Shown here one piece after another: positions 35,288-45,145 of a stretch of 64,000 bases of DNA (its first letter is position 1; each line of letters begins with the position of its first letter). The notes beneath the pieces are model-generated. The model made no database searches and was not told the origin of the DNA. It saw nothing but the letters and a program-made list of their open reading frames with translations. This stretch comes from Pedobacter sp. SYSU D00535 (GTDB lineage: Bacteria; Bacteroidota; Bacteroidia; Sphingobacteriales; Sphingobacteriaceae): positions 496,001 to 560,000 of the forward strand of contig NZ_JAFEWD010000001.1 in the NCBI RefSeq assembly GCF_017355855.1, given 5' to 3'. Both the position numbers and the translations under genes were made by a program.

Positions 35288-37645
35288 TTAGAACCTGTTC
35301 AGGAAACTTCTGATTGTCGCCTTATAGTTTGTTTTCTGACTGGTCGGCTTCACATAGTAGCCATAATCATAGCTATATCCGTAGCCGTATTTTCCATCCA
35401 TCTGAATTCCGTTAAACACGATATTCAGCTTCCGGAACTTCTGCTGTTTATTCAGTCCTTTGATGTATTGCAAATGCTCTTTCAAAGTAGTTCCCTGACG
35501 AACAACATACAAGGATACGTCAGACAGGCGGGCCAGAATCATGGCGTCAGTAACTAAATATACCGGTGGAGTATCAATGATGATGTCATCGTATTCGGTA
35601 CGTAACCATGCGATCAAATCATCCATCCTTTTTGAATCCAGCAGTTTAGTCGGATTAGCAGGAAGCTCACCGGTTGCCATCACGAAAAGATCGGGATCAA
35701 CATTTGAAGACTGGATAATTTCAGTGGCGGTAGCTTTCCCTGTCAAGTATTCAGTAAGACCTTTATGCGGGTCCAAACCAAGGTATTCGGCAATTTTCGG
35801 TTTCCGGAAGTCCATTTCAAGGATTATTGTTTTCCGTCCTGATGTAGCCAGCGCCGCCGCCAGGTTAGTAGAAACAAAACTCTTTCCTTCATTTGGAATG
35901 CTGGAAGTAATCAGGGTAACGCGGCCACTCTCCTTCCGCTCATGCAAGTAAAGAAGATTAGTTCGCATAGCCCGGAACTGCTCAGCCACGATGCTTCGCT
36001 CGCTGTCACGCACTACCACATAGTCGTCAGTATCCATGTACATCAGCTCGCCAAGTACCGGCACAGAAGTCTCCTCAATTTCTCTCGTGTTAGTAACACT
36101 GTTATTAATCAGGCCTCTTCCGTAAACCACACCTGCAGGAATTATCAAACCTAACAGGAAGGCAACAGCGAAGGTTAGTGATTTCTTTTCAGATTCATCG
36201 TAAGTATAATCAACCGTTGTACTGGCAGTTAAGGTTTGCGCATAACTTAAGGCAGCTTCCTCACGTTTTTGCAGCAGGTAAACGTACAAGTTTTCTTTAA
36301 CGCTTTGTTGACGTTTGATACTTACAAACTTCCTTTCCTGCCCGGGGATATTCTTAATGCTCGCCTCAAAGCGGTCATTGTTGGAAGATAGCTGGCTCTT
36401 CGCAGCTAAAAGGGATCTCTTGATATTTCCGACATTTTCCCTGATTCCGGCTTTGGTAGTAGCAATCTGTTTGTTGATTGGTTCAAACACCGGGTTACTT
36501 TCAGGAGTGGTGGCAAGCAAACGGTCTTTTTGCAGTTGCAACTCCATCAGCTTATTAATATTGGCGATGAGTGCAGGATCCGAGATACCGAAAGTTGCCG
36601 GCGCACTGTTTGCGTTGTTCGAACGAAGGTAACTTTCAATTCCTTCAATAACGTTCAACTTCACATTCACATCATTTAGCTGAATATCATTAGCTTTAAC
36701 GTTCTCAAGATAAAGCTGAGCTTCAGACGAAATATTAGTGATTCCCTGGCTGCTTCTGAAGCCTTCAAAATCTTTCTCTACGCTCGTCAATTCCCCTGAA
36801 AGAGAATCAAGACGAGAGTCGATAAATTGAAGTGCATTTTCTGCAATTTTCCTTTTCTCTTCAGCCTTTTCTTCGTTGTAAGCAACTACAAGCGAATTCA
36901 CTATTTTTTTCCCTCTGGAAAGAACATTGTCCTTCAAGACAATTTCTACGACAGAAGCCTGTTTATTCAGTTTCTCCGTGCTCACTTTCGAAGCGTACTT
37001 GTCGGCAGCTTTATCAAGGTCGCTTACAGAAACTCTTATTTTATACCCTATTGATTGAGGCAGTGTTCCTGTGGTATCTAACTTCCATGTTCCCATAGAA
37101 TTGGTTACTACGTGCCCATAGCCTATCTCTTTAGTTTCACCGTTCGGACGTATCATCAGATACTTTTCCGGGCTTTTGATAATAACTTCAAAAGACTCGT
37201 TTGCTGGCACTTCGGCTGGTTTGATCATGGTAAGGCGCACAGGCGTTTGATCATAGAAGTCAAGATCATTCACCCTTCCGACTTTTTGGTAGGAAACCCA
37301 AAGGTCCAGGTCTTCTACTACCTTCTTCATGATTTTCCTTGACTGAAGCACTTCCAGCTCATTTTCTACCACATTAGAGCTGCTAAACACGTCTAGGCGC
37401 TTTAACTCTTCAGCTACAGGATTAGCATCTTTCTTGTCGTCCTTAATCAGCAACTTCGCTTTGATCTCGTATTCCGGGTCGGAGTATCTCAGGTAGAAAT
37501 AAGCAAGTGTCAGGGCCAATACAATTCCAAGCAGGAAGAGTGGCCAATGAAAAACATATTTATTAATAGTTTCTCTCAGATTAAAATCAGCGTTATCTCC
37601 CTTAACCTCACTAATCGGAGAAATAAGAATGCGTTCAGTATTCAT
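35288..37645 (-). CDS. Polysaccharide co-polymerase and tyrosine autokinase (Wzc type)
   Basis: The 785-residue protein joins a Wzz chain-length domain with two membrane helices (WPLFLLGIVLALTLAYFYL near residue 34; SLTFAVAFLLGLIIPAGVVY near residue 490) and a periplasmic coiled coil to a cytoplasmic BY-kinase. The kinase has Walker A SSIPNEGKSFVSTNLA, Walker A' ILEMDFRKPK and Walker B DDIIIDTPPV. The C-terminus is a tyrosine cluster (YGYGYSYDYGYYVKP), the autophosphorylation site. A CpsB-type phosphatase gene diverges nearby, matching this kinase. It lies 18 bases after wza. Confidence 0.95.
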   Translation of the reverse strand: MNTERILISPISEVKGDNADFNLRETINKYVFHWPLFLLGIVLALTLAYFYLRYSDPEYEIKAKLLIKDDKKDANPVAEELKRLDVFSSSNVVENELEVLQSRKIMKKVVEDLDLWVSYQKVGRVNDLDFYDQTPVRLTMIKPAEVPANESFEVIIKSPEKYLMIRPNGETKEIGYGHVVTNSMGTWKLDTTGTLPQSIGYKIRVSVSDLDKAADKYASKVSTEKLNKQASVVEIVLKDNVLSRGKKIVNSLVVAYNEEKAEEKRKIAENALQFIDSRLDSLSGELTSVEKDFEGFRSSQGITNISSEAQLYLENVKANDIQLNDVNVKLNVIEGIESYLRSNNANSAPATFGISDPALIANINKLMELQLQKDRLLATTPESNPVFEPINKQIATTKAGIRENVGNIKRSLLAAKSQLSSNNDRFEASIKNIPGQERKFVSIKRQQSVKENLYVYLLQKREEAALSYAQTLTASTTVDYTYDESEKKSLTFAVAFLLGLIIPAGVVYGRGLINNSVTNTREIEETSVPVLGELMYMDTDDYVVVRDSERSIVAEQFRAMRTNLLYLHERKESGRVTLITSSIPNEGKSFVSTNLAAALATSGRKTIILEMDFRKPKIAEYLGLDPHKGLTEYLTGKATATEIIQSSNVDPDLFVMATGELPANPTKLLDSKRMDDLIAWLRTEYDDIIIDTPPVYLVTDAMILARLSDVSLYVVRQGTTLKEHLQYIKGLNKQQKFRKLNIVFNGIQMDGKYGYGYSYDYGYYVKPTSQKTNYKATIRSFLNRF

Positions 37646-37663
37646 AGGTCAAAAAAATTCAGA

Positions 37664-38431
37664 TTAACGTGTTAATATAATTGCAATAACAGATAGAGCC
37701 GACAGTAACAAACCTACAGTCCGGTAAGAGTTGTCGACCGAAGCGTACTTAACTTTTCCTGGCTGAATGTATAATACGTCATTGCTTCTCAGGTAATAAT
37801 ATGGCGAATTAAAAAGCCTCTTGGAAGTAAGATCAATAGGGATATATTCCCTTTTCCCCTCACGTTCTCTAACAAGCAAAATATTGTCTCGCTGAGCAGT
37901 AATATTTAAATCACCCGCAAGTGCAATAGCTTCAGTTACGGTAATTCGCTCACTTTGCACAGGATAGCTACCTGGTCTGGCTACATCACCAAGAACAGAA
38001 ACCTTAAAGTTTAATAAGCGAATATTAACTACCGGTTCACGTAGATAAGTAAGTAAACGTTTGCGAATCTGATCCCTCACTTCAGTGAGCGTAAGACCTT
38101 GAACCTTCATACTACCAATCAGCGGAAGAAAAATATCTCCTTTGCTGTCAACCACATATCCTATTACCGGATTGGCTGCATTATTTACCGATGTTCCATT
38201 GATCGTGTTGAGGTTATAATTGAAGATAGAAGAAGCTTCGGGGTTAAGACTCGTTACGCTTATTCCTAATACATCGTCAGTTTCAACTTTTAAGGGAGTA
38301 AAGTTATTAACGTCTTCTCTGGATGCGTTCTTATTAAGATCCTGAAAATAGGCTATTTTTTTGTATGAATTACACGAAGAAAATGTCAAAACAAATAGCA
38401 AAAAGTAAAGGTAATGTAAACGAATTTTCAT
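37664..38431 (-). CDS. Polysaccharide export outer-membrane lipoprotein (Wza type)
   Basis: The 255-residue protein begins with a lipoprotein signal (MKIRLHYLYFLLFVLTFSSC), giving a lipidated Cys. A poly-export domain (VETDDVLGISVTSLNPEA) and an SLBB domain (VSVLGDVARPGSYPVQ) follow, and the C-terminal hydrophobic stretch TVGLLLSALSVIAIIL may be the membrane helix. It forms the exit channel for the polymer. It is the first gene of the minus-strand cluster, across a divergent promoter region from cpsB. Confidence 0.93.
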   Translation of the reverse strand: MKIRLHYLYFLLFVLTFSSCNSYKKIAYFQDLNKNASREDVNNFTPLKVETDDVLGISVTSLNPEASSIFNYNLNTINGTSVNNAANPVIGYVVDSKGDIFLPLIGSMKVQGLTLTEVRDQIRKRLLTYLREPVVNIRLLNFKVSVLGDVARPGSYPVQSERITVTEAIALAGDLNITAQRDNILLVREREGKREYIPIDLTSKRLFNSPYYYLRSNDVLYIQPGKVKYASVDNSYRTVGLLLSALSVIAIILTR

Positions 38432-38530
38432 GTTTTATTAAGATGTAAGTGTTTCAAGAAAACAGGTACTAGTATTATTTGTTTTTTATTTATCAAAAGA
38501 TTTATTAACATTTTCGCAAGCATTTTCCAT

Positions 38531-39256
38531 ATGTTTTCATTTTTTCACAGGCTTTTTCCCAGTTCGTTACCAACTTTTAAAGAAATAGGTGTAGATATGC
38601 ATTCTCACCTGATTCCGGGGGTTGATGATGGTTCTGGATCTGTTACTGAAAGTGAACATATGATCAATGGACTTTTTGATCTAGGATTTACTCATCTTTT
38701 TACTACTCCTCACACTATCTCTGAACTTCATCCCAACACTTTAACTACCATCAGTCAGGGGTTTAAAGAGCTGGAAGGGCTGCAACCTGCAATCAAACTT
38801 GACTGGTCTAGCGAATATTTCCTCGACGAACTTTTTTTGAGCCTTCTGGAGAACAACCAAGTTAAACCTCTGCCAGGCAACAGGCTACTCATTGAATTTT
38901 CTATGGTAACAAAGCCACTCAACCTTGAATCTCAATTGAGCGCCATTAGTCAAAAAGGATACCAAATAGTACTGGCTCACCCCGAACGATACCTTTTTCT
39001 GCAAAAAAAAGATCTGTATCAGAAGTTGCGAGACCAAGGAATCGAGTTCCAGGTGAATGCCCTATCACTGGTGGGCAACTACGGAAAACGGATAAAAAAG
39101 GCTGCAGATGAATTAATTAGGGAAGAAATGATCGATTTTATAGGAACAGATCTCCATCATCCGAAAGCTTTAAAAATTTTAAGAAAAGTTCCATCAACCA
39201 GTTCCTTTAAAACATTAGTAAAAAGCGGATGTCTTAAAAACCAGACACTGCTTTAA
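38531..39256 (+). CDS. Tyrosine-protein phosphatase of PHP type (CpsB/YwqE)
   Basis: A 241-residue PHP-fold metallophosphatase. Metal ligands are seen in DMHSHLIPGVDDGS near residue 22, TTPH, LAHPERYLF near residue 150 and GTDLHHP near residue 215. Such enzymes dephosphorylate the Tyr cluster of BY-kinases, and the matching kinase is in the divergent cluster. It lacks a signal peptide. The gene ends in a long intergenic stretch with a decayed REC domain. Confidence 0.92.
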   Translation: MFSFFHRLFPSSLPTFKEIGVDMHSHLIPGVDDGSGSVTESEHMINGLFDLGFTHLFTTPHTISELHPNTLTTISQGFKELEGLQPAIKLDWSSEYFLDELFLSLLENNQVKPLPGNRLLIEFSMVTKPLNLESQLSAISQKGYQIVLAHPERYLFLQKKDLYQKLRDQGIEFQVNALSLVGNYGKRIKKAADELIREEMIDFIGTDLHHPKALKILRKVPSTSSFKTLVKSGCLKNQTLL

Positions 39257-39455
39257 CTTTCCTGATGGTGCATTTGAAGGTAACGGACCAGGCCTGTCAA
39301 TAAGCAAAGAATTAATCTGCAATTTAGCGGATAAATCAGGTTAGACACAACGTTTAGAAAAGGCGTACTTGCAGTAAGGACAGAAACTAGAAAATGCTAC
39401 ACCAACTGCAGAGCATTTTGGAGGACGACTTGCAAAAATTCCTTTCCATTCATCA

Positions 39456-39636
39456 AAATTATCGAACAAGCTAGATCCGGACCTTTCCCTGAAAGGAAAA
39501 AGTTGTTCTTGCAGACGAAGCTGTTCACAGTGTTTTCACGCTTAATGCTGAGTTTGTAGAGCGTGAGATGGAGGTAATAAGTGCAGTTGACGGGCCAATG
39601 GCATTAGAGCTGCTTGAGTCTAACCCAAACTTATAA
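39456..39636 (+). pseudogene. Decayed receiver domain of a hybrid histidine kinase
   Basis: Two frames read as a C-terminal REC start: KLSNKLDPDLSLKGK in the first, then after the loss of one A in a run of As, KVVLADEAVHSVFTL and a block ending DGPMALELLESNPNL before TAA. This matches the linker and REC of large hybrid kinases (LxGKKVLIVDDDVRNVFAL type, with MEVLxAxDG and ALELL). The acidic pair is lost (ADEA in place of VDDD), and the frame stops right after helix 2. It has no start codon of its own. I read it as a remnant of a lost gene. Confidence 0.55.
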
Positions 39637-39647
39637 GCGATAAAAGC

Positions 39648-39682
39648 AAGAAGCCTTCAAACGGGGAGGATGAAGGCTTCTT
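39648..39682 (+). promoter_or_regulatory. Strong hairpin followed by TAACTAACC leader-like sequence
   Basis: AAGAAGCCTTCA and TGAAGGCTTCTT form a perfect 12-pair stem around an 11-base loop. The next bases, ATAACTAACCAATTATAAACC, are not a T-run. This is either a terminator with a weak tail or a structured 5' leader of the pectate lyase mRNA. Confidence 0.45.
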
Positions 39683-39935
39683 ATAACTAACCAATTATAA
39701 ACCGCAAGATGTTTTACAAATACGGTGCCATTAGCATACCGCTTACAATGCTTATTAATTACTCCCCATGGTAAGTTTTTTCTTTATTTCTACCGCATCG
39801 GGCATCTGCCTTACCCGGGAACGTTTGCACAAAAAATAAAAACCATCGCTTAGTAATCAAGTTGTTACCCTAGTTCCGCAGCGACTTATACCCTTCGTAA
39901 GTGCTGCAACCAATTATTAACCTTTTATAAATTTT
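39683..39935 (+). other. Leader region of the pectate lyase gene
   Basis: This AT-rich stretch holds no ORF above about 20 codons. The last 30 bases are ACCAATTATTAACCTTTTATAAATTTTATG, giving an A/T-rich initiation region and no Shine-Dalgarno sequence. No promoter with both boxes could be fixed. Confidence 0.3.
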
Positions 39936-41027
39936 ATGAGAACCAAAATTTTAGTAACTGCAAGTGCAATTGCCATGGGCACGTTTCTAGCTAGCTGTTC
40001 AAAAAAAGAAGCACCCTCCTTTGAAACAGAAACATCAGTAGCTACGAAATCACTAGGAACCACCAGCGCTGCTTTTGGCTTAGTGGGATATGCCACAACG
40101 GGCGGTGGAACTACCGGCGGACAAGGCGGAGCTACTGTTACCGCCACTACCTTTGCTCAACTCAAATCCTACCTTGAAAGTTCTACCACGTACATCGTCC
40201 GGGTTGACAGGAGAATCTATAACGGCACAAAGGGTGGCAAGATCAATGTAAATTCAAATAAAACCTTGCTGGGCGTAGGAACGGCAGGATTTCTTGACGG
40301 CGTCGGCTTAAATATTTCAAGCAAAAGCAATATCATTATCCAGAACATCAAGATTACTCTGATTTCAATAACTGATCGTACTGACCCAGCAGTGTATGAC
40401 CCGGATGGAGACGAGGGACGGCCGCAAATTATCGTAAATGGCGGAGATTGTATTTCCATCAGCGGCAGCAGCTCCAGAATTTGGGTAGACCATTGTGAAT
40501 TCTATCAACAAGACCCCGCAGTTCAGACTAATCAGGATTTATATGATGGGCTTATAGACATCAAGAATACAAGTCAGAATATCACCATCTCCTGGAATTA
40601 CTTCCATGACCATCACAAAACACATTTAGTAGGTTCTTCTGACAGCGATAACTACGACAGAAGGATCACCTTCCACCACAACTATTACAAGAACACCTCG
40701 GCAAGATTACCGTCTTACCGCTTTGGATCTGCCCATGTGTATAACAACTTCTACCAGGGAATTAAAGGTTCGGGCATCAATTCGAGAATGGGAGCATGCG
40801 TTCGGGTAGAAAACAATGTCTTCGAAACAGTAAAGAGCCCATTGATCACTGATGGCAGTCCTGCCGGTAAGTTTCACCTGATTGGTAATTCCTTCTCTGG
40901 AATAACCGGCACTGCAGCTCCAACTTCTTCTACCTGCAACTTAAGCCTGCCCTACGCTTACACCGCTGATCCTACCAGCGCCGTAAAAACGGAAGTGACT
41001 ACCAAAGCAGGGATTGGAAAGATCTAA
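39936..41027 (+). CDS. Secreted pectate lyase (PL1-like) lipoprotein
   Basis: The 363-residue protein has a signal peptide with lipobox FLASC and a Thr/Gly-rich linker (TTGGGTTGGQGGA) before the catalytic beta-helix. Family features are VNSNKTLLGVG, RIWVDHCEFYQQD, DGLIDIKNTSQNITISWNYF, and the catalytic arginine region SARLPSYRFGSAHVYNNFY. The acidic Ca-binding residues are in VDH and DGLIDIK. It degrades homogalacturonan by beta-elimination, and is likely cell-surface anchored. The product could be a pectin or related uronan lyase. A terminator follows. Confidence 0.9.
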   Translation: MRTKILVTASAIAMGTFLASCSKKEAPSFETETSVATKSLGTTSAAFGLVGYATTGGGTTGGQGGATVTATTFAQLKSYLESSTTYIVRVDRRIYNGTKGGKINVNSNKTLLGVGTAGFLDGVGLNISSKSNIIIQNIKITLISITDRTDPAVYDPDGDEGRPQIIVNGGDCISISGSSSRIWVDHCEFYQQDPAVQTNQDLYDGLIDIKNTSQNITISWNYFHDHHKTHLVGSSDSDNYDRRITFHHNYYKNTSARLPSYRFGSAHVYNNFYQGIKGSGINSRMGACVRVENNVFETVKSPLITDGSPAGKFHLIGNSFSGITGTAAPTSSTCNLSLPYAYTADPTSAVKTEVTTKAGIGKI

Positions 41028-41067
41028 GGAGAAACTTCACTCGTAAGCAATGCTTTCTTAAAAAATT

Positions 41068-41095
41068 AGTGGCTGGGAAGGGAGCCACTTTTTTT
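41068..41095 (+). terminator. Terminator of the pectate lyase gene
   Basis: AGTGGCT and AGCCACT form a seven-pair stem with an eight-base loop and a run of seven Ts. Confidence 0.8.
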
Positions 41096-41210
41096 ATAAT
41101 AGCAGATGTTGGAGACTTAATAATTCGAAACGCGTGCAAACATCATGAAACTAAAGTGTGCGGAAACCCACCCAAGAGGGTGCCAAGAATGGTAATGGAA
41201 GTGGCTTAGG

Positions 41211-41258
41211 CTAAAAACGACCGGGTGATTGCTATCCATGCTAGCCCATCACCCGGTC
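41211..41258 (-). terminator. Terminator of the copper operon
   Basis: GACCGGGTGAT and ATCACCCGGTC are perfect arms. On the minus strand the stem is followed by GTTTTTAGC. It lies 18 bases past the CopZ-like stop codon. Confidence 0.75.
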
Positions 41259-41276
41259 AGATTTCATCTAAATTTG

Positions 41277-41489
41277 TTAAGATATTTGTTCAGCAGAAAA
41301 TCCCACTTTAGCCACCAGTTGTTCCACTTCTTCGGGCTGTAGCCCATCTCCTTCCACCGTCAGGATCTTATCGGGGTTATTTGTATCCACCTCCCACCTG
41401 GTAATAGCTGAATTTCCATTAAGCTGAGGAGTTACTTTCGCTACGCAGCCGCCACAATTGATATTTGTCTTGAATTGATACTTTTCCAT
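41277..41489 (-). CDS. CopZ-like copper chaperone (HMA domain)
   Basis: A 70-residue single heavy-metal-associated domain with the metal site NCGGC at residues 11-15 and the ferredoxin-like pattern ending in VAKVGFSAEQI. It would carry Cu(I) to the ATPase encoded 42 bases upstream. The spacing suggests one operon. Confidence 0.9.
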   Translation of the reverse strand: MEKYQFKTNINCGGCVAKVTPQLNGNSAITRWEVDTNNPDKILTVEGDGLQPEEVEQLVAKVGFSAEQIS

Positions 41490-41523
41490 TTTTCAAACTT
41501 TTTTTGTTATTGTTTATACTAGC

Positions 41524-41543
41524 GCCCAAACCTATAATTGGGC
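41524..41543 (-). promoter_or_regulatory. Hairpin overlapping the copA stop codon
   Basis: GCCCAA and TTGGGC pair over an eight-base loop that includes the copA stop. It may attenuate read-through into the copZ-like gene. There is no T-run, so evidence for termination is weak. Confidence 0.35.
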
Positions 41544-43958
41544 ATATTTTAATCTTAAACTATTTGTAACTACACTTACGCTACTCAAAGCCATTGCTGC
41601 CCCCGCAAGCATTGGATTCAACAGGAAACCTGTAAACGGAAACAAGATTCCGGCTGCTATTGGTATACCGATAACGTTATAAATGAATGCCCAAAACAAG
41701 TTCTGTTTTATAACGCTCACTGTTTTCCTCGATAGCTTTATCGCTTTAGCAATGTGACGAAGCTCGGAGGAGATGAGTGTCATTTTTGCTACATCCATCG
41801 CGATATCAGTGCCCTTACCCATCGCGATACTCACATCAGCCTGGGCAAGCGCGTGACTGTCATTGATGCCATCTCCTACCATGGCTACCACTTTACCTGC
41901 TGCCTGCAGCTTTTTCACAAATTCAGCTTTGTCGCCTGGCAGTGTCTCAGCTCTGTAGCTGCTGATCCCTATCTTTTCAGATACAGCTTTGGCAGTCCGC
42001 TGATTATCACCAGTAAGCATATAAACTTCTATTCCAAGGAATTGTAGCTCCCTAATTGCAGCTGGGGAACTTGCTTTGATTTTATCCGCAATGGCGACCG
42101 CAGCCAAAGCATTAGTCTTGTCAGCAAACCAAATAACGGTATATGCTTGATCTAACCATTCATCAGATTTCCGCTGCAGGGCATCGGAAATCTTTATCCC
42201 ATTGACCGCCATCATTTTTGGACTACCTACCAGATATTCTCCGTCGGCAGTTCTGGCGCGGATTCCCTCTCCAGTGATGCTTTCGAAAAAATCCACTTTC
42301 GCTTCCGCAGATATTTGACTGGAAAAATATCTCACAATGGCTTCTGCTAAAGGATGTTCTGACTTCTTTTCTAATGCAAATAGTAAGCTCGCGTATTTCT
42401 CTTCAAATCCAGTTTCTGCCCATGCAACTTCAAGCACTTCTGGTTTGCCTTCGGTGATGGTTCCTGTTTTATCCAGAATAACAGCGTCTATATTTTTGGC
42501 CTGCTCAAGGCTTTCCGCGTCTTTAATTAAAATTCCATTCTCCGCGCCTTTCCCTACTCCCACCATAATAGCCGTGGGCGTTGCCAAACCTAAGGCACAT
42601 GGGCATGCTATCACAAGCACCGTTACAAGGGCAAGCAATCCCTGAGTAAAACCATTTTCAACACCCACCAGCATCCAGGCAATGAAACTCACCAGGGCGA
42701 TGCCTATGACAACAGGCACAAAGATGCCAGCTATTTTATCTACAAGCTTCTGAACTGGCGCCTTGCTTCCCTGAGCTTCCTGCACCATTTTAATAATATG
42801 TGCCAGGAGCGTGTCTTTGCCTACCTTTTCTGCCACGAACTGAAGGCTTCCCTTTTGATTGATCGTGCCGGAAAATACTTTCACACCTTTTTCCTTCAAT
42901 ACTGGAACAGGCTCACCAGAAATCATGCTTTCATCCACATAAGAAGATCCTGACACAACTCGTCCGTCGACCGGAATCCTTTCTCCGGGCTTCACTAGCA
43001 ATACGTCGTTTACCTTTACATCCTCAATCTCCACTAACTCTTCCTCTTGGTTTGTTGCTATTCTGGTAACCGTTTTTGGCTGAAGGCCCATCAACTTTTT
43101 GATGGCTGTAGATGTATTTGACTTCGCTCTTTCCTCCAAGAGCTTTCCAAGCAGGATAAAGGCAATTACGACAGCAGCTGCTTCAAAATACACGTGAGCC
43201 TCGAGGCCTCTCGATTCCCAGAATTCAGGATACAACGTATTGAAAACGCTGAATATATAAGCGATACCAGTGCTAAGCGCCACCAGGGTATCCATATTGG
43301 CAGAGCGATGTTTTGCTTGCTTCCAGGCATTCACAAAAAATTGCCGACCGAAAACCAGAACTACCGGCGTTGCTAAGGCCCACATGATGTAATTCGCGTA
43401 GGGCATATGCATAAAAACCATCCCAATTAACACCAGGGGAACTGAAAATCCTATGGCGAGCCAGGTCCTTCTTTTTAACGCCGAATGCTTCTCCTCCTGC
43501 AGCTTTTCGAGGGCATCATTAGCTGCCGTTGAGTTTTCTATAACAATATCATATCCAACAGATTGAACCGCTTCTTTCAAAGCTTCAGCAGAAGTAACTC
43601 CAGGAATATATTCTACGGAAGCTGTATTATTAGCGAAGTTAACGACAGCACCAACTACTCCTGGCTGCGACTGCAGTATCGTTTCGGCGCTGATAGCACA
43701 GGAAGCACAACTGAGTCCGGTCACCGGATAATTTTCTTTAATTGTATCTACATCGTATCCCAAGTCCCGGATGGCCGAAATTGCTTTACCAACTACTTCC
43801 CTATCGGCTGTCTCAATAACCGCTTTTTTGTTATTCAGCTCTACTTTATGGCTAATTACTCCAGGTACTTTACCTAGACCTTTATCTACAATTAAGGCAC
43901 AATGCTCACTTTCCACGCCGGAAAGTGGAATATCGATAATGTTAGTTGTTGCACTCAT
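41532..43958 (-). CDS. copA: Copper-exporting P1B-type ATPase
   Basis: An 808-residue heavy-metal ATPase. Two N-terminal HMA domains are present: the second has the intact site GLSCASC (near residue 84), but in the first the usual CxxC reads SEHC, so one ligand is lost. The membrane domain has the transport motif [11 protein letters not shown]; the catalytic domain has the phosphorylation site [15 protein letters not shown], the nucleotide-site motif [13 protein letters not shown] and the hinge [15 protein letters not shown]. The C-terminal [11 protein letters not shown] and [16 protein letters not shown] complete the Cu(I) signature. It detoxifies cytoplasmic copper. Confidence 0.95.
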   Translation of the reverse strand: MSATTNIIDIPLSGVESEHCALIVDKGLGKVPGVISHKVELNNKKAVIETADREVVGKAISAIRDLGYDVDTIKENYPVTGLSCASCAISAETILQSQPGVVGAVVNFANNTASVEYIPGVTSAEALKEAVQSVGYDIVIENSTAANDALEKLQEEKHSALKRRTWLAIGFSVPLVLIGMVFMHMPYANYIMWALATPVVLVFGRQFFVNAWKQAKHRSANMDTLVALSTGIAYIFSVFNTLYPEFWESRGLEAHVYFEAAAVVIAFILLGKLLEERAKSNTSTAIKKLMGLQPKTVTRIATNQEEELVEIEDVKVNDVLLVKPGERIPVDGRVVSGSSYVDESMISGEPVPVLKEKGVKVFSGTINQKGSLQFVAEKVGKDTLLAHIIKMVQEAQGSKAPVQKLVDKIAGIFVPVVIGIALVSFIAWMLVGVENGFTQGLLALVTVLVIACPCALGLATPTAIMVGVGKGAENGILIKDAESLEQAKNIDAVILDKTGTITEGKPEVLEVAWAETGFEEKYASLLFALEKKSEHPLAEAIVRYFSSQISAEAKVDFFESITGEGIRARTADGEYLVGSPKMMAVNGIKISDALQRKSDEWLDQAYTVIWFADKTNALAAVAIADKIKASSPAAIRELQFLGIEVYMLTGDNQRTAKAVSEKIGISSYRAETLPGDKAEFVKKLQAAGKVVAMVGDGINDSHALAQADVSIAMGKGTDIAMDVAKMTLISSELRHIAKAIKLSRKTVSVIKQNLFWAFIYNVIGIPIAAGILFPFTGFLLNPMLAGAAMALSSVSVVTNSLRLKYAQL

Positions 43959-44136
43959 AATTATATGATTTGATAATACAAAGATGACTCCAACTGGGCT
44001 GCAAAGCCTTATATAATTCTGGAAAAGGTTTATATAATTTTTCCCGCCACGGCCAAGATTTTGATTTCACTGCTTACAAAAAACCTTGCTTTATGTTTAT
44101 TGGGAGAGCCAGCGTATCAATCAAACACGAGAGCGG

Positions 44137-44916
44137 ATGAAACAAAAAGAAGAATTGAACAAGCAGCGTTATCAACTGCTAAAATCGGTAGAGAAATTCA
44201 TGGAAGGCCCTATGTCGTTTCTGGGATTTATCTGGCTAGTACTGCTTGTCTTGGAATTAACCCATGGATTAAACGATGCACTTCAGCTAGTTAGTTCGGT
44301 TATTTGGCTGGCCTTCCTTCTCGACTTCCTGGTAAAAGTAATCCTTGCACCATTAAAGCTTAATTATTTAAAACGCAACGTCTTAACGATAGTATCACTT
44401 ATTATTCCTGGCCTTCGTTTTTTCAGAGTTTTCCCCTTCATCCGCTATATCCGCTTTTTAAGAAGCGCCCGTCTAATAAAGATAGTCGCTTCCCTTAACC
44501 GCGGAATGAAAAGCTTAAATGCAACGATGAACCGGAGGGGCTTTAGTTACATTATGCTGCTGAATTTAATCGTCATTTTTGCAGGAGCGGCAGGGATGTA
44601 CGCTTTTGAGAACCAGGAGGGCGGCCTTGACAATTACGTGCGTGCCTTATGGTGGACAGTAATGCTCGTAATAACCGTCGGTACAGATTTCTGGCCGCAA
44701 ACAACCGAAGGAAGAGTTCTCTGCTTTATCCTTGCGCTTTACGGTTTCGCCGTGTTTGGATATATCACCGCGACCCTTGCCTCCTTCTTTGTGGGTCGCG
44801 ATGCGGAGGAACAGCAAGCATCCATTGCCGGCGCTGCTGAAATTAATTCGCTTCGCCAGGAAGTCCAGGAGTTAAGCAAGTTGGTACGAGAACTAAAAAA
44901 CAATGGCCAAACTTGA
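44137..44916 (+). CDS. Voltage-sensor-type ion channel with non-canonical filter
   Basis: The 259-residue protein (start at MKQKEELNKQRY; an upstream TTG frame of 17 residues is possible) has six membrane helices. The S4-like helix FRVFPFIRYIRFLRSARLIKI carries repeated Arg residues (near residue 105), and a pore loop follows. The filter reads TVGTDFWPQT, where potassium channels have TVGYGD. A C-terminal coiled coil with INSLRQEVQELSKLVRELK likely assembles the tetramer. Selectivity is uncertain. It diverges from copA across about 180 bases. Confidence 0.82.
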   Translation: MKQKEELNKQRYQLLKSVEKFMEGPMSFLGFIWLVLLVLELTHGLNDALQLVSSVIWLAFLLDFLVKVILAPLKLNYLKRNVLTIVSLIIPGLRFFRVFPFIRYIRFLRSARLIKIVASLNRGMKSLNATMNRRGFSYIMLLNLIVIFAGAAGMYAFENQEGGLDNYVRALWWTVMLVITVGTDFWPQTTEGRVLCFILALYGFAVFGYITATLASFFVGRDAEEQQASIAGAAEINSLRQEVQELSKLVRELKNNGQT

Positions 44917-45145
44917 AAGAATGTCGCCTCCTCAGCTTAATATCCTCCCTAATTGTGACTTTTTCCCTATTGCCGATAACCGATCCACAGCTAGGCGACA
45001 AAAACAAAGGAAGCTAGGCCTAAAACGACAGGTTTAGGGGGTAAACACGCTGCACCTGGCGCGTAAGCTAATGACAAACTAAAGACGAAACAAAAACAAC
45101 CTGCAGAACCATAAAAACGTAAAAGCTCATTCACAGACCAACTAC
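44917..45145 (+). other. Intergenic region before the PAS protein
   Basis: This stretch holds a C/T-rich then A-rich leader with no ORF or hairpin that I would support. Confidence 0.3.
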
